Below, piece by piece: positions 1 through 7,186 of a stretch of DNA of 21,683 bases (position 1 is its first letter; every line of letters starts with the position of its first letter). Below the pieces are notes generated by a model that worked only from the letters and a program-made list of their open reading frames with translations, was not told the DNA's origin and did no database searches. The DNA comes from Acidaminococcus fermentans. GTDB taxonomy: Bacteria; Bacillota_C; Negativicutes; Acidaminococcales; Acidaminococcaceae. The DNA is taken from positions 1-21,683 of the forward strand of contig SFHH01000013.1 in the NCBI GenBank assembly GCA_004555735.1, in the 5' to 3' direction. A program made the translations under genes and the position numbers.

Positions 1-672
1 GAGGAAACCCAGCAGCCCATGGAACCGATCCGTCCCCGGGAATATCTGGTCCTGGCGATTTTCCTGATCAGTTTCCTGGCTTATGCCCTGGGATCTCCTT
101 TCTTCAAACTGGGAGTCTTGGACCTGGCTTCCATGATGCTGCCAGTGGCCCTGGTCTGCGGCCTGATCGCCGGCTATGATCTGGATACCCTGATGAAGAA
201 TTTCCTCAATGGATCCAAGGGGATGATGGGGATCATGGTCTTCATGATCTTCGCCAGCTTCATCGGCATCATCCTCAATGATGCCAAGATCCTGGATTCT
301 GTGGTCTATTATCTCTCTTTGCCCTTGGGCTACCTGCCCAAGAGTGTGGCGGCCATCGGGATGTTCCTTGCCAATGCCCTGATCAATTTCTTCATCCCCT
401 CCGGCTCCGGCCAAACGGCGGTGGTGATGCCCATCATGGCTCCTCTGGCAGACGTCCTGGGGATCACCCGGCAGATGGGGGTATTCACTCTCCAGTGCGG
501 AGACGGGTTCACCAATTTGATGATCCCCACCAGCTCTAACCTGCTGCCCTGTCTGATGATGGGGGGACTTTCCCTGAAACGCTGGTACCGTTTCATCCTG
601 CCCTGCTATTCCCTGGTGTTCCTGGTCATCTGCGGGGCCATCCTGCTGGGTACGGCCATGGGTTGGAATTGA
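1..672 (+). CDS. YfcC-family permease, C-terminal half (5' end outside window)
   Basis: This is the C-terminal part of an inner-membrane permease of the YfcC / C4-dicarboxylate anaerobic carrier-like family. The frame is open to base 1, with six codons before the first ATG at 19. Family members run to about 450-500 residues, so the 223 residues visible are roughly half, and the ATG at 19 is internal. Hydrophobic segments fill the sequence. Two family signatures are present: IPSGSGQ (bases 394-414) followed by a VVMPIMAPLAD stretch, and GDGFTNLMIPTS (bases 499-534), thought to form the substrate region. The substrate in this family is poorly defined; amino acids, peptides or dicarboxylates have been proposed. 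The M20 amidohydrolase begins 21 bp downstream, so the two are probably co-transcribed: import, then hydrolysis of an acylated amino acid or small peptide. That pairing is inference. Confidence 0.85.
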   Translation, partial: EETQQPMEPIRPREYLVLAIFLISFLAYALGSPFFKLGVLDLASMMLPVALVCGLIAGYDLDTLMKNFLNGSKGMMGIMVFMIFASFIGIILNDAKILDSVVYYLSLPLGYLPKSVAAIGMFLANALINFFIPSGSGQTAVVMPIMAPLADVLGITRQMGVFTLQCGDGFTNLMIPTSSNLLPCLMMGGLSLKRWYRFILPCYSLVFLVICGAILLGTAMGWN

Positions 673-693
673 TGGAAAAAAGGAGGCTGTCCG

Positions 694-1884
694 ATGCTCA
701 TTGAAAAAATTGCAAAGCTGTCCGATGAATTGGAAAAACATTACCTGGAAGTGCGCCATGATTTCCACGCCCATCCGGAACTGTCTTATAAGGAATTCCG
801 GACCAGCCAGAAGGTCCAGGAGGAACTCCAGCGGATGGGGATCCCCTTTGTCCTGAGCCCGGTGAAGCCCGGGGTGATCGCCACCATTGACAGCGGAAAA
901 CCGGGGAAACTCCTGTTGCTCCGGGCGGATATGGATGCCCTGCCCATCCAGGAAACCACCGATCTGCCCTATGCTTCCCAATGTGACGGGGTCATGCATG
1001 CCTGCGGCCATGATGTCCATACCACCAATCTCCTGGCGGTGTGCGAGATCCTGAACCGGACCAAGGACCAGTGGAGAGGCCGGGTACGGGCTGTCTTCCA
1101 GCCGGCGGAAGAGAATGGCGGCGGCGGACGGGAAATGATCAAAGCCGGCCTGATGGAAGAAAAACCCGATGCCTGTATGGGGATGCATGTGGGAGTCTGG
1201 GATCCCGGGGTGTTCAGCATCGGAGAAGGCTATGTGTCCGCCTATTCAGATGCGGAATACATCACCGTCCACGGGAAAGCTGTCCATTCCTCCAAACCGG
1301 AAAAAGGCGTGGATGCGGTGCTAATCGCCGCTTCCATCGTGGTGGCCCTGAATACTATCTGTAGCCGGAATATCAGCCCCATGGCCCAGTCCACCCTGAA
1401 TGTGGGGACCATCCACGGGGGCACGGCTGTGAACGTGGTGACGGACAAGGTGGAAATCGGCGCCATGCTGCGGAATGCGGATCCGGAGAGCCGGGAGAAC
1501 ATGTTCCAGAAAATCGAAGAGATTTCCCGGGGCATTGCGGAAGGGATGGGAGGCAGCGTGGACCTGCGGCGCCATTATGGCTATAGTTCCGTATACAATG
1601 ATCCTGGGGTGACCCATTTTGCCATCGAGACCATCCGGAAGAACCAGGATGCCCTGTATCGGGGCATCGGGGATGTACCGGAGGAAAATATCCTCACTGG
1701 GAACCGGATGCAGCTGGGAGCGGAAGATTTCGGCTTCTATTCCCACGAAGCGCCTTCCTGCTTCATCAAGGTGGGGACAGGGGGATCGTCTTTGAACCAT
1801 ACCCCTACGTTCCAGGTGGAGGAGAAGTACATCAAACTGATGACCCGGACCATGGCTCTCCTGGCCGAGGAGTTTTTGCAGTAA
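694..1884 (+). CDS. M20-family amidohydrolase / metallopeptidase
   Basis: A 396-residue cytoplasmic zinc- or manganese-dependent amidohydrolase of the M20D type (hippurate hydrolase, N-acyl-amino-acid hydrolase, IAA-amino-acid hydrolase group). In order it shows HPELSYKE (27-34), RADMDALP (77-84), the metal motif MHACGHD (101-107), the catalytic/metal motif FQPAEE (135-140), MHVG (164-167), a central dimerisation (lid) region, and GAEDFGFY near the C terminus. Its length is normal for the family. The start is fixed by AGGAGG at 681-686, 7 nt before ATG. It would release a free amino acid from an N-acylated amino acid or dipeptide; which one cannot be read from the sequence. It follows the YfcC-type permease closely and ends at a strong bidirectional hairpin, so it is probably the last gene of that operon. 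Confidence 0.93.
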   Translation: MLIEKIAKLSDELEKHYLEVRHDFHAHPELSYKEFRTSQKVQEELQRMGIPFVLSPVKPGVIATIDSGKPGKLLLLRADMDALPIQETTDLPYASQCDGVMHACGHDVHTTNLLAVCEILNRTKDQWRGRVRAVFQPAEENGGGGREMIKAGLMEEKPDACMGMHVGVWDPGVFSIGEGYVSAYSDAEYITVHGKAVHSSKPEKGVDAVLIAASIVVALNTICSRNISPMAQSTLNVGTIHGGTAVNVVTDKVEIGAMLRNADPESRENMFQKIEEISRGIAEGMGGSVDLRRHYGYSSVYNDPGVTHFAIETIRKNQDALYRGIGDVPEENILTGNRMQLGAEDFGFYSHEAPSCFIKVGTGGSSLNHTPTFQVEEKYIKLMTRTMALLAEEFLQ

Positions 1885-1934
1885 AAAAGGGGCTGTGAAA
1901 AAATGAAGAATCATTTTTTCACAGCCCCCTTTTT
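1885..1934. terminator. Bidirectional rho-independent terminator between convergent genes
   Basis: A perfect 18-bp inverted repeat (1889-1906 and 1911-1928) with loop AGAA. The stem begins GGGGCTGTG and is flanked by A5 on the left and T6 on the right, so it works as an intrinsic terminator on both strands. It serves the M20 gene (+) and the dehydratase gene (-), whose stop codon lies at its edge. The arm sequence is nearly the same as that of the hairpin at 18379-18424. Confidence 0.93.
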
Positions 1935-2875
1935 TACAACTTCTGCACCAACGAAAAATCCACGTTCCCTCCGGAAAGAACGAAGACCACTTTGTCTTCC
2001 GGCCGGAAGGTGAGCTGTCCGCTCTGGATGGCAGCCAGGCCGATGCTGGAAGACGGTTCCGCCAGGACTTTCCCTTCCGTCAGCAGCAGTTTCATGGCCG
2101 GGAGCAGAGCTTCTTCCGGCACATCGATGACCTGGTCCACTTTATCATGGACGATAGGAAGGGTCTTGTCTCCCGGACACAAGGTGGCCACCCCGTCGGC
2201 AATGGTGTCCAACTGGGGGACTGCTGTGGGCTTCCCTTCTTTCAGGCTGACGGTGAACCGGGGGATCCGTGCTGGCTCACAGGCATAGACCCGGGTTTCC
2301 GGACGGATGCCCTTGATAGCGGTGGCAATGCCACTGGTCAGCCCTCCTCCTCCCAGGGGAATCAGGACGGCCGACGGATTTGGCAGGTCTTCCAGGATTT
2401 CCAGGGCGATGGTCCCCTGGCCGGCCATCACCTCATAATCGTTGAAGGGAGGGATATAGCAGAGGCCTTTTTCATCCCGGAGTTTTTCCGCAATGGCGAA
2501 CCGCTTGGGTTTGTCGCATAGGATCACCTCGGCCCCCAGATTCCGGACCGCCTGGATCTTCACGGCCGGAGCATGGTCGGGGATCACCACCGTAGCTTGG
2601 ATACCCAGCATCTTGGCAGCATAGGCGACGCCCCGTCCATGGTTCCCGCTGGAAGCTGTGACCACGCCCCGGGCCCGTTCTTCTGGGGTCAACTGGAGGA
2701 TCCGGTTCAGGGCGCCCCGGATCTTGAAGGAATGGGTCAGCTGCATGCACTCTGCTTTTACATAGACCTGGCAGCCCAGCAGGGGATCCAGGGCATGGAG
2801 ATGGAGCAGGGGAGTATGGTACACATAGGGAGCCAGGCGGTTCCGGGCCTGGAAAATCTTTTCAAGGGACAGCAT
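1934..2875 (-). CDS. Threonine/serine dehydratase (PLP fold type II)
   Basis: A 313-residue cytoplasmic PLP enzyme of the threonine ammonia-lyase / serine dehydratase family, which converts L-threonine (or serine) to 2-oxobutyrate (or pyruvate) plus ammonia. SFKIRGA (49-55) carries the Schiff-base lysine K51. SSGNHG (75-80) binds the substrate carboxylate, and the glycine loop LGGGGL (174-179) binds the PLP phosphate. The C terminus VLSGGNVD is typical. It lacks the C-terminal ACT regulatory domain of biosynthetic IlvA, so it resembles the short catabolic TdcB type. Serine racemase or a hydroxy-aspartate dehydratase of the same fold is the main alternative. The start is set by GGAGGT at 2885-2890, 9 nt before ATG. 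It lies 88 bp downstream of the anion transporter and has its own good promoter in that gap. Confidence 0.9.
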   Translation of the reverse strand: MLSLEKIFQARNRLAPYVYHTPLLHLHALDPLLGCQVYVKAECMQLTHSFKIRGALNRILQLTPEERARGVVTASSGNHGRGVAYAAKMLGIQATVVIPDHAPAVKIQAVRNLGAEVILCDKPKRFAIAEKLRDEKGLCYIPPFNDYEVMAGQGTIALEILEDLPNPSAVLIPLGGGGLTSGIATAIKGIRPETRVYACEPARIPRFTVSLKEGKPTAVPQLDTIADGVATLCPGDKTLPIVHDKVDQVIDVPEEALLPAMKLLLTEGKVLAEPSSSIGLAAIQSGQLTFRPEDKVVFVLSGGNVDFSLVQKL

Positions 2876-2919
2876 GGGATAAAGACCTCCTTTTTAGAAA
2901 AAAGATTATCAATAAAGTC

Positions 2920-2948
2920 ATTATAAGAGAATGGAATACACCATACAA
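2920..2948 (-). promoter_or_regulatory. Promoter of the threonine/serine dehydratase gene
   Basis: On the minus strand, -35 TTGTAT (2943-2948) and a perfect -10 TATAAT (2920-2925) are separated by 17 bp. They lie about 45 bp upstream of the start codon, in the gap after the anion transporter gene. Predicted by eye from consensus. Confidence 0.7.
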
Positions 2949-2963
2949 GGACTATAAGAAAAA

Positions 2964-4373
2964 TCAGAAAAGCCAGAGGCCCCAGAGGATATAGATCAGG
3001 CAGGCCAGGAGGGAAATGGGGATCCCTGTCCGGAGAAAGGCATCGGCCGGGAGTTTTCCCGTCCCATGGACCAGGATGCTGGGCGTGGTACAGTAGAACA
3101 TCAGCACCGGTCCGCCACTGATAATCATGCCGGCTTCATAGGCTGCCAGCCGGGCTGGGAATCCGGCCCGGAGGCTCAGGGCCAGCACGATGGGGATGAG
3201 GGTGGTGCACATGACCGTGGTCCCGACAAAAAAGATGTGGAGAAATTGGCAGAGCAGGAGGACCGCTGTCAGAAATAGCAGGGGAGAAGCCTGCTGCAGG
3301 CTGAAACAGGCAAAAGCCTGGTTGGCCAGCCAGGCAGCCGTACCATTTTCCATCAGGAGATTGCCCAGGCTGATCCCTCCACCGGCTACCAGCAGGATAT
3401 CGTAATTGATATGGCTGGAAGCTGCCTTCCAGGAGAGCCCTCCTACTCCCGGCAGCAGGAGCAGGAGAGCGCTGGCCAGACAGGTGGTGGTGGCATCGAT
3501 CTGGAAAAGATCTCCGGTCATCCAGAAGAAGATGGCCAGTAGGAAGACCAGGAGGACCTTCTTCTGCCGCAGGTCCATGGGGCCCATCTTTTCCAGTTCC
3601 TGACGGAGATACAGCTTCCCTCCTGGAATCAGAGAGCTTTCTGGGGGATAGAGCTTTTGGATCAGGGCCCAGGAACCGAAGGTCAGCAGAAGAGCCGGGA
3701 GAAAACCCAGTTCCAGCCACTCCAGATAGCTGTAGGAAGGCATCCCCTGTTGGTTCAAGAACTCATTGACCACCGGATTGGTGATGGTCCCGGTGAGGAT
3801 ACCGGCGGAAATGGTGGAACAGGTGGTGGTCAGGGTCAGCAGCAGGTTGGCAGCGAATTTCCGGCAGGGACGGTCCCGGAACAGTTCGATGATGCTCAGG
3901 CAGGGCGGGAGCAGGATGGCGGCCCGAGCTGTGGTGGAAGGGATCAGAAAAGCCAGCAGCACATTGGCCAGGACGATGCCCAAAGTGATCCGCTGGGCCG
4001 TGGCTCCGATCCGCAGCAGCACAAGGAAAGTCAGCCGTCTGGCTAGGCCGGATTGGAGGATGGCACCGGCCAGGAGGAAACCGCCCAGGAGCAGGAACAG
4101 CACGGGAGAAGCGAAGGGCTGGAGTAGGGTCTTGAGGGGGGCCAGCTGCAGCAGGGAGGCTAGAGGGATCACCAGCAGGGTGGTGACGGCCAGGGGCAGG
4201 GCTTCTGTCAGGAACAGGACAAAGATGAAAAGGAAAAGGGCCAGGGTCTCCTGGCCTGCCGGGGTGAGCCCGTCCAGGGGAAGGCATCCTGCCGCCAGAG
4301 CCAGGAAGAGGGCCAAAGGGAGACCGCAGCTCCGGGGATTGAGAGAAAAGCGCTGTTTCAGAGAAAGATGCAT
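2964..4373 (-). CDS. DASS (SLC13-like) anion/dicarboxylate transporter
   Basis: A 469-residue inner-membrane protein of the divalent anion:sodium symporter family (relatives: CitT, SdcS, VcINDY, TtdT). Many hydrophobic segments are seen, with the typical TEALPLAVTTLLVIP block (56-70), the LLLGGFLLAGAI segment (94-105) and the second-half GGGISLGNLLMENGTAAWLA region (331-350). The two Ser-Asn-Thr motifs that bind sodium and carboxylate in VcINDY appear here as STT (146-148) and GTT (384-386). The fold is clear, but coupling or substrate may differ. Expected substrates are C4-dicarboxylates, tartrate or citrate. The start has AAGGAG at 4380-4386, 6-7 nt before ATG. It lies behind a terminator that ends the upstream symporter gene. 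The dehydratase follows, but with its own promoter, so a shared role is only possible. Confidence 0.88.
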   Translation of the reverse strand: MHLSLKQRFSLNPRSCGLPLALFLALAAGCLPLDGLTPAGQETLALFLFIFVLFLTEALPLAVTTLLVIPLASLLQLAPLKTLLQPFASPVLFLLLGGFLLAGAILQSGLARRLTFLVLLRIGATAQRITLGIVLANVLLAFLIPSTTARAAILLPPCLSIIELFRDRPCRKFAANLLLTLTTTCSTISAGILTGTITNPVVNEFLNQQGMPSYSYLEWLELGFLPALLLTFGSWALIQKLYPPESSLIPGGKLYLRQELEKMGPMDLRQKKVLLVFLLAIFFWMTGDLFQIDATTTCLASALLLLLPGVGGLSWKAASSHINYDILLVAGGGISLGNLLMENGTAAWLANQAFACFSLQQASPLLFLTAVLLLCQFLHIFFVGTTVMCTTLIPIVLALSLRAGFPARLAAYEAGMIISGGPVLMFYCTTPSILVHGTGKLPADAFLRTGIPISLLACLIYILWGLWLF

Positions 4374-4399
4374 GACCGACTCCTTTCCATCCGATAAAA

Positions 4400-4443
4400 G
4401 AAAAATGCCTCATGGATCTATTTCTTCATCCAGGGGCATTTTC
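4400..4443 (-). terminator. Intrinsic terminator of the DAACS symporter gene
   Basis: An inverted repeat (arms about 4400-4417 and 4428-4443) built around GAAAATGCC...GGCATTTTC, with a second GGAT/ATCC pairing inside and a small internal mismatch. Read on the minus strand it is followed by a T-rich run, just past the stop codon at 4457. A T-run also lies on the other side, but no plus-strand gene ends here. Confidence 0.75.
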
Positions 4444-4456
4444 CTTTTTTCTTCTG

Positions 4457-5677
4457 TTACTGGTTGATCCGGTCCACGTCCAGTTCATTCAGGGACTTGG
4501 CGACGATCATAGTCCCGGCCATATCCCCGGATACGTTGCAGGTGGTATGGCAGATATCGATGATGGGCCATACAGCAGCCAGGATGGGGACCAGGGTCAA
4601 GGGCATACCTACCGTCTGCAGGAGTACGGAGGACATGACGATACCGGCCCCTTTGACACCGGCAGCCCCGACGGAAAGCACCAGGCCCAGGAAGATGAAT
4701 TCAATGCAGGAGCCGATGGTGATGGGACGGCCGAACAGGTTGGACGCAAAGACGGAGATGACACCGATGACGCAGGCCATGCCGTTCATGTTGCAGGTGT
4801 TGCCCAGGGGCAGACAGAATCCGTAGATATTCTCCGGGATTTTCAGATCTTCATCAGCGATCTTCAGTTCCAGAGGCAGGGTGGCAGCGGAAGAGGTGGT
4901 AGAAGCAGCTACGATCATGATGGGGGACATGTGCTTGAAATATTTGAGAGGTTTGATCCCGGCCAGGAATTTGACCAAAAGGGGCTGGATGATGAAGAGG
5001 ATCACCAGGCAGGCGGCCCAGTCGGTGGCGATGAAGGTCAGGACCTGTTTCAGCATGGCTCCGCTGAGATGGGTCATCATGTCGGCCACCAAGGCGAAGA
5101 TCCCGATAGGGGAATATTTCATGACCAGATCTGTCATCTTCAGCATCACATCGGAAGCTTTGCCGACCAGCGCAATCAGGTCAGCGCACTGGTCTCCCAG
5201 GAGCAGGAGGACCACACCGGTGAAGAGGGCGAAGACGATGATCTGCAGGGTGTTGCCGGTGGTCAGGGCGTTAAAGATGTTATCCGGGATCCATTTGACC
5301 ATATTGCCGATGAAATCATATTGGACGGCTTTCCCGCTTTCACTGGTCAAGAGATCCGTGACCCCTTTGCCCGGTTGGGTGAAGAGAGCGAAGACCAAGC
5401 CCAGGGCAGCAGCCAGAGTGGAAGTGAGCAGATAGAAGACCACGATGCGGATCCCTACTGTGTAAAGATGCTTGATATCCCCCATTTTGCAGACGCCGCT
5501 GATCAACGTGAAGAGCACCAGCGGGGCAATGAGCATTTTCAGCAGCCGCAGGAAGATATCTCCCAGGAACTTGATGCGGGGAACGATTCCCGGTGCCCAG
5601 ATCCCCACTATGGCACCCAGTACGATACAGATCAGGATCTGTTTCCATAACGCCATCGATGTGAGTTTTTTCAACAT
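4457..5677 (-). CDS. Dicarboxylate/amino acid:cation symporter (DAACS) with unusual binding-site residues
   Basis: A 406-residue inner-membrane symporter of the glutamate/aspartate transporter (GltP, GltPh, SLC1) family. The serine-rich HP1 motif STTSSAATLP (259-268) is present. The TM7 motif reads NMNGM (296-300) instead of NMDGT. The TM8 segment is DICHTTCNVSGD (374-385). Aligned by motif to GltPh, T314 is M300, D312 is N298, D390 is W370 and R397 is H377, while D394, N401 and D405 are kept (D374, N381, D385). R397 and T314 hold the side-chain carboxylate of aspartate in GltPh, so this protein probably does not carry glutamate or aspartate in the usual way. The start codon follows GGGAGG with a 10-nt spacer. 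It is divergent from the aminotransferase operon, which may process its substrate. Confidence 0.92.
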   Translation of the reverse strand: MLKKLTSMALWKQILICIVLGAIVGIWAPGIVPRIKFLGDIFLRLLKMLIAPLVLFTLISGVCKMGDIKHLYTVGIRIVVFYLLTSTLAAALGLVFALFTQPGKGVTDLLTSESGKAVQYDFIGNMVKWIPDNIFNALTTGNTLQIIVFALFTGVVLLLLGDQCADLIALVGKASDVMLKMTDLVMKYSPIGIFALVADMMTHLSGAMLKQVLTFIATDWAACLVILFIIQPLLVKFLAGIKPLKYFKHMSPIMIVAASTTSSAATLPLELKIADEDLKIPENIYGFCLPLGNTCNMNGMACVIGVISVFASNLFGRPITIGSCIEFIFLGLVLSVGAAGVKGAGIVMSSVLLQTVGMPLTLVPILAAVWPIIDICHTTCNVSGDMAGTMIVAKSLNELDVDRINQ

Positions 5678-5746
5678 AAAACCATGCCCTCCCTTCAGGC
5701 CTCCTGAACTGGAGGAACCCTGAGAATATAGATGAATTGTGTCTTT

Positions 5747-5775
5747 ATTATAAACTTTTCTGGATATAGAATCTA
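5747..5775 (-). promoter_or_regulatory. Candidate promoter of the DAACS symporter gene
   Basis: On the minus strand a perfect -10 TATAAT (5747-5752) lies about 70 bp upstream of the start codon. The -35 at 17 bp spacing (about 5770-5775, TAGATT) is poor, which would fit a promoter that needs an activator. Confidence 0.5.
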
Positions 5776-5795
5776 ATTCATTATTCCATAAACAT

Positions 5796-5815
5796 CTATA
5801 GACAAACGATTATAG
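5796..5815. promoter_or_regulatory. Candidate operator A, CTATA-N10-TATAG
   Basis: A 20-bp dyad, CTATA then 10 bp then TATAG, lying between the divergent promoters of the DAACS gene and the aminotransferase operon. Two related copies lie in the divergent region at 11430-11511, with much the same inner bases and a shared GGA just after the right half. The layout resembles LysR-type recognition sites. Which regulator binds is unknown. Confidence 0.5.
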
Positions 5816-5832
5816 GAGAGGAGCCATAAGGG

Positions 5833-5892
5833 AATCCGTATAATCAGATACGGGATTATAAATTGGAAAAAAACTGAAAAATTCTTTATAAT
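5833..5892 (+). promoter_or_regulatory. Promoter region of the aminotransferase / RidA operon
   Basis: -35 TTGGAA (5863-5868) and a perfect -10 TATAAT (5887-5892) are 18 bp apart, about 48 bp before the start codon. Just upstream, AATCCGTAT (5833-5841) and ATACGGGATT (5848-5857) form an inverted repeat with a one-base bulge, a second possible operator. Predicted by eye. Confidence 0.6.
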
Positions 5893-5939
5893 AAAAAAAG
5901 CATGGAAATATCTACAACGTGACGAAGGGAGCTATTGGA

Positions 5940-7154
5940 ATGGATATCTTGACTGAAAAATTTAAACGGCTGGGCATCGACAACGCACCGGGACAGGAAA
6001 GCCGGCAGGCCCATACGGAACTGGACCTGCGGGGAGAACCGCTGCCGGGACCGGCGGTGAACTTCTCCCACGGGGATGTGGACGCCCATGAACCGATCCC
6101 CGGCAGCCTGGATACCTTCATCGAAGGGTATAAGAAGGGCGGCTGCGTGGCCTATACGGAATACCGGGGCGGAGATGAGATCCGCAAAGATGTGGCAGCC
6201 AAACTGGCGGCCTTTACGGGAGCCCCCATCGATCCCGAAACGGAACTGATCCTGACCCCGGGGACCCAGGGCGCTCTGTTCCTGGCTCTGGGCTGCCTGG
6301 TGGGCCGGGGAGACAAAGTGGCCATCGTAGAACCGGATTACTTCGACAACCGGAAACTGGTGGAATTCTTCGAAGGGGAACTGGTTCCGGTGAAACTGGA
6401 TTACCTGAGCCAGGACAAGAATGCCGGGGTGAACCTGGCAGCCCTGGAAGAATCTTTCAAACAGGGTGTGAAGCTGTTCCTCTATTCCAACCCCAATAAC
6501 CCCACTGGGGTCATCTTCTCCGAGGAAGAGACCCGGGAAATCGCCCGGCTGGCCAAGAAATACAATGTGATCCTCCTGGTGGATCAGCTGTATTCCCGGC
6601 AGATCTTCGATAACCATCCCTATACCCATCTCCGGGCCCTGCCGGAACGGCCGGAGAACATGCTGACCATAATGGGTCCTTCCAAGACTGAATCTCTCAG
6701 CGGCTTCCGCCTGGGGACGGCTTTCGGGACTTCCTGGATCATCGAACGGATGGAAAAGCTCCAGGCCATCGTGACCCTGCGGGCTCCCGGCTACTGCCAA
6801 TATGTGTTCAAACGCTGGTTTGAAGAACCGGAAGGCTGGCTGAAAGAGCGGATCGCTACTCATCAGGCCATCCGGGACGATCTGATCGCCCTGGTGCGGA
6901 GCCATGAAGGCTGCAGCGTCCGGAAGACCGAAGGGGGCAGCTATATTTTCCCGACTCTGCCGCCCATGGATGTGAGCATCAGCGACTTTGCCAAGATCGT
7001 CCGGAAACTCACCGGAGTCACCATTACCCCGGGGACGGAATTCGGGCCCCAGTTCACCCACAGCTTCCGGGTAAACTTCTCCCAGGATCCCAAGAACACC
7101 CATGATGCCATCGACCGGGTCCTGCAGATCATGGAACGGTACAGAAGCAAATAA
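5940..7154 (+). CDS. PLP-dependent aminotransferase, class I/II
   Basis: A 404-residue cytoplasmic aminotransferase of fold type I. Numbered from the ATG at 5940 it shows NPNNPTG (184-190), the PLP-ring aspartate in VDQLY (214-218), and GPSKTESLSGFRLG with Schiff-base lysine K249. An in-frame GTG at 5919 was rejected as start because AAGGGAG (5924-5930) sits 9 nt before the ATG. It would move an amino group between an amino acid and a 2-oxo acid (or act as a beta-lyase); the amino acid cannot be named. It opens an operon with a class V PLP enzyme and a RidA protein, and it faces an unusual DAACS symporter across a shared control region. Together these suggest uptake and nitrogen removal from a non-standard amino acid, which is inference. 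Confidence 0.9.
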   Translation: MDILTEKFKRLGIDNAPGQESRQAHTELDLRGEPLPGPAVNFSHGDVDAHEPIPGSLDTFIEGYKKGGCVAYTEYRGGDEIRKDVAAKLAAFTGAPIDPETELILTPGTQGALFLALGCLVGRGDKVAIVEPDYFDNRKLVEFFEGELVPVKLDYLSQDKNAGVNLAALEESFKQGVKLFLYSNPNNPTGVIFSEEETREIARLAKKYNVILLVDQLYSRQIFDNHPYTHLRALPERPENMLTIMGPSKTESLSGFRLGTAFGTSWIIERMEKLQAIVTLRAPGYCQYVFKRWFEEPEGWLKERIATHQAIRDDLIALVRSHEGCSVRKTEGGSYIFPTLPPMDVSISDFAKIVRKLTGVTITPGTEFGPQFTHSFRVNFSQDPKNTHDAIDRVLQIMERYRSK

Positions 7155-7186
7155 AACGTGAGGAAACGGATAAAGGAGACTGCGGA

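Noticed and set aside
4412..5650. Plus-strand open frame of about 412 codons opposite the DAACS gene
   Set aside because: Its composition (Asp, Gly, Gln, His rich) is that of the reverse complement of a membrane-protein gene, and the symporter on the minus strand has all its family motifs.
5678..5720. CCTCC/GGAGG mini-hairpin in the leader of the DAACS mRNA as a riboswitch or translational switch
   Set aside because: Only a 5-bp stem, with no conserved riboswitch architecture visible.
5919..5939. GTG start for the class I/II aminotransferase
   Set aside because: AAGGGAG lies after this GTG and 9 nt before the ATG at 5940, so the ATG is the better start.
5886..7103. Minus-strand open frame of about 405 codons opposite the first aminotransferase
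   Set aside because: The plus-strand frame holds a complete aminotransferase with its PLP lysine; the antisense translation matches nothing I recognise.
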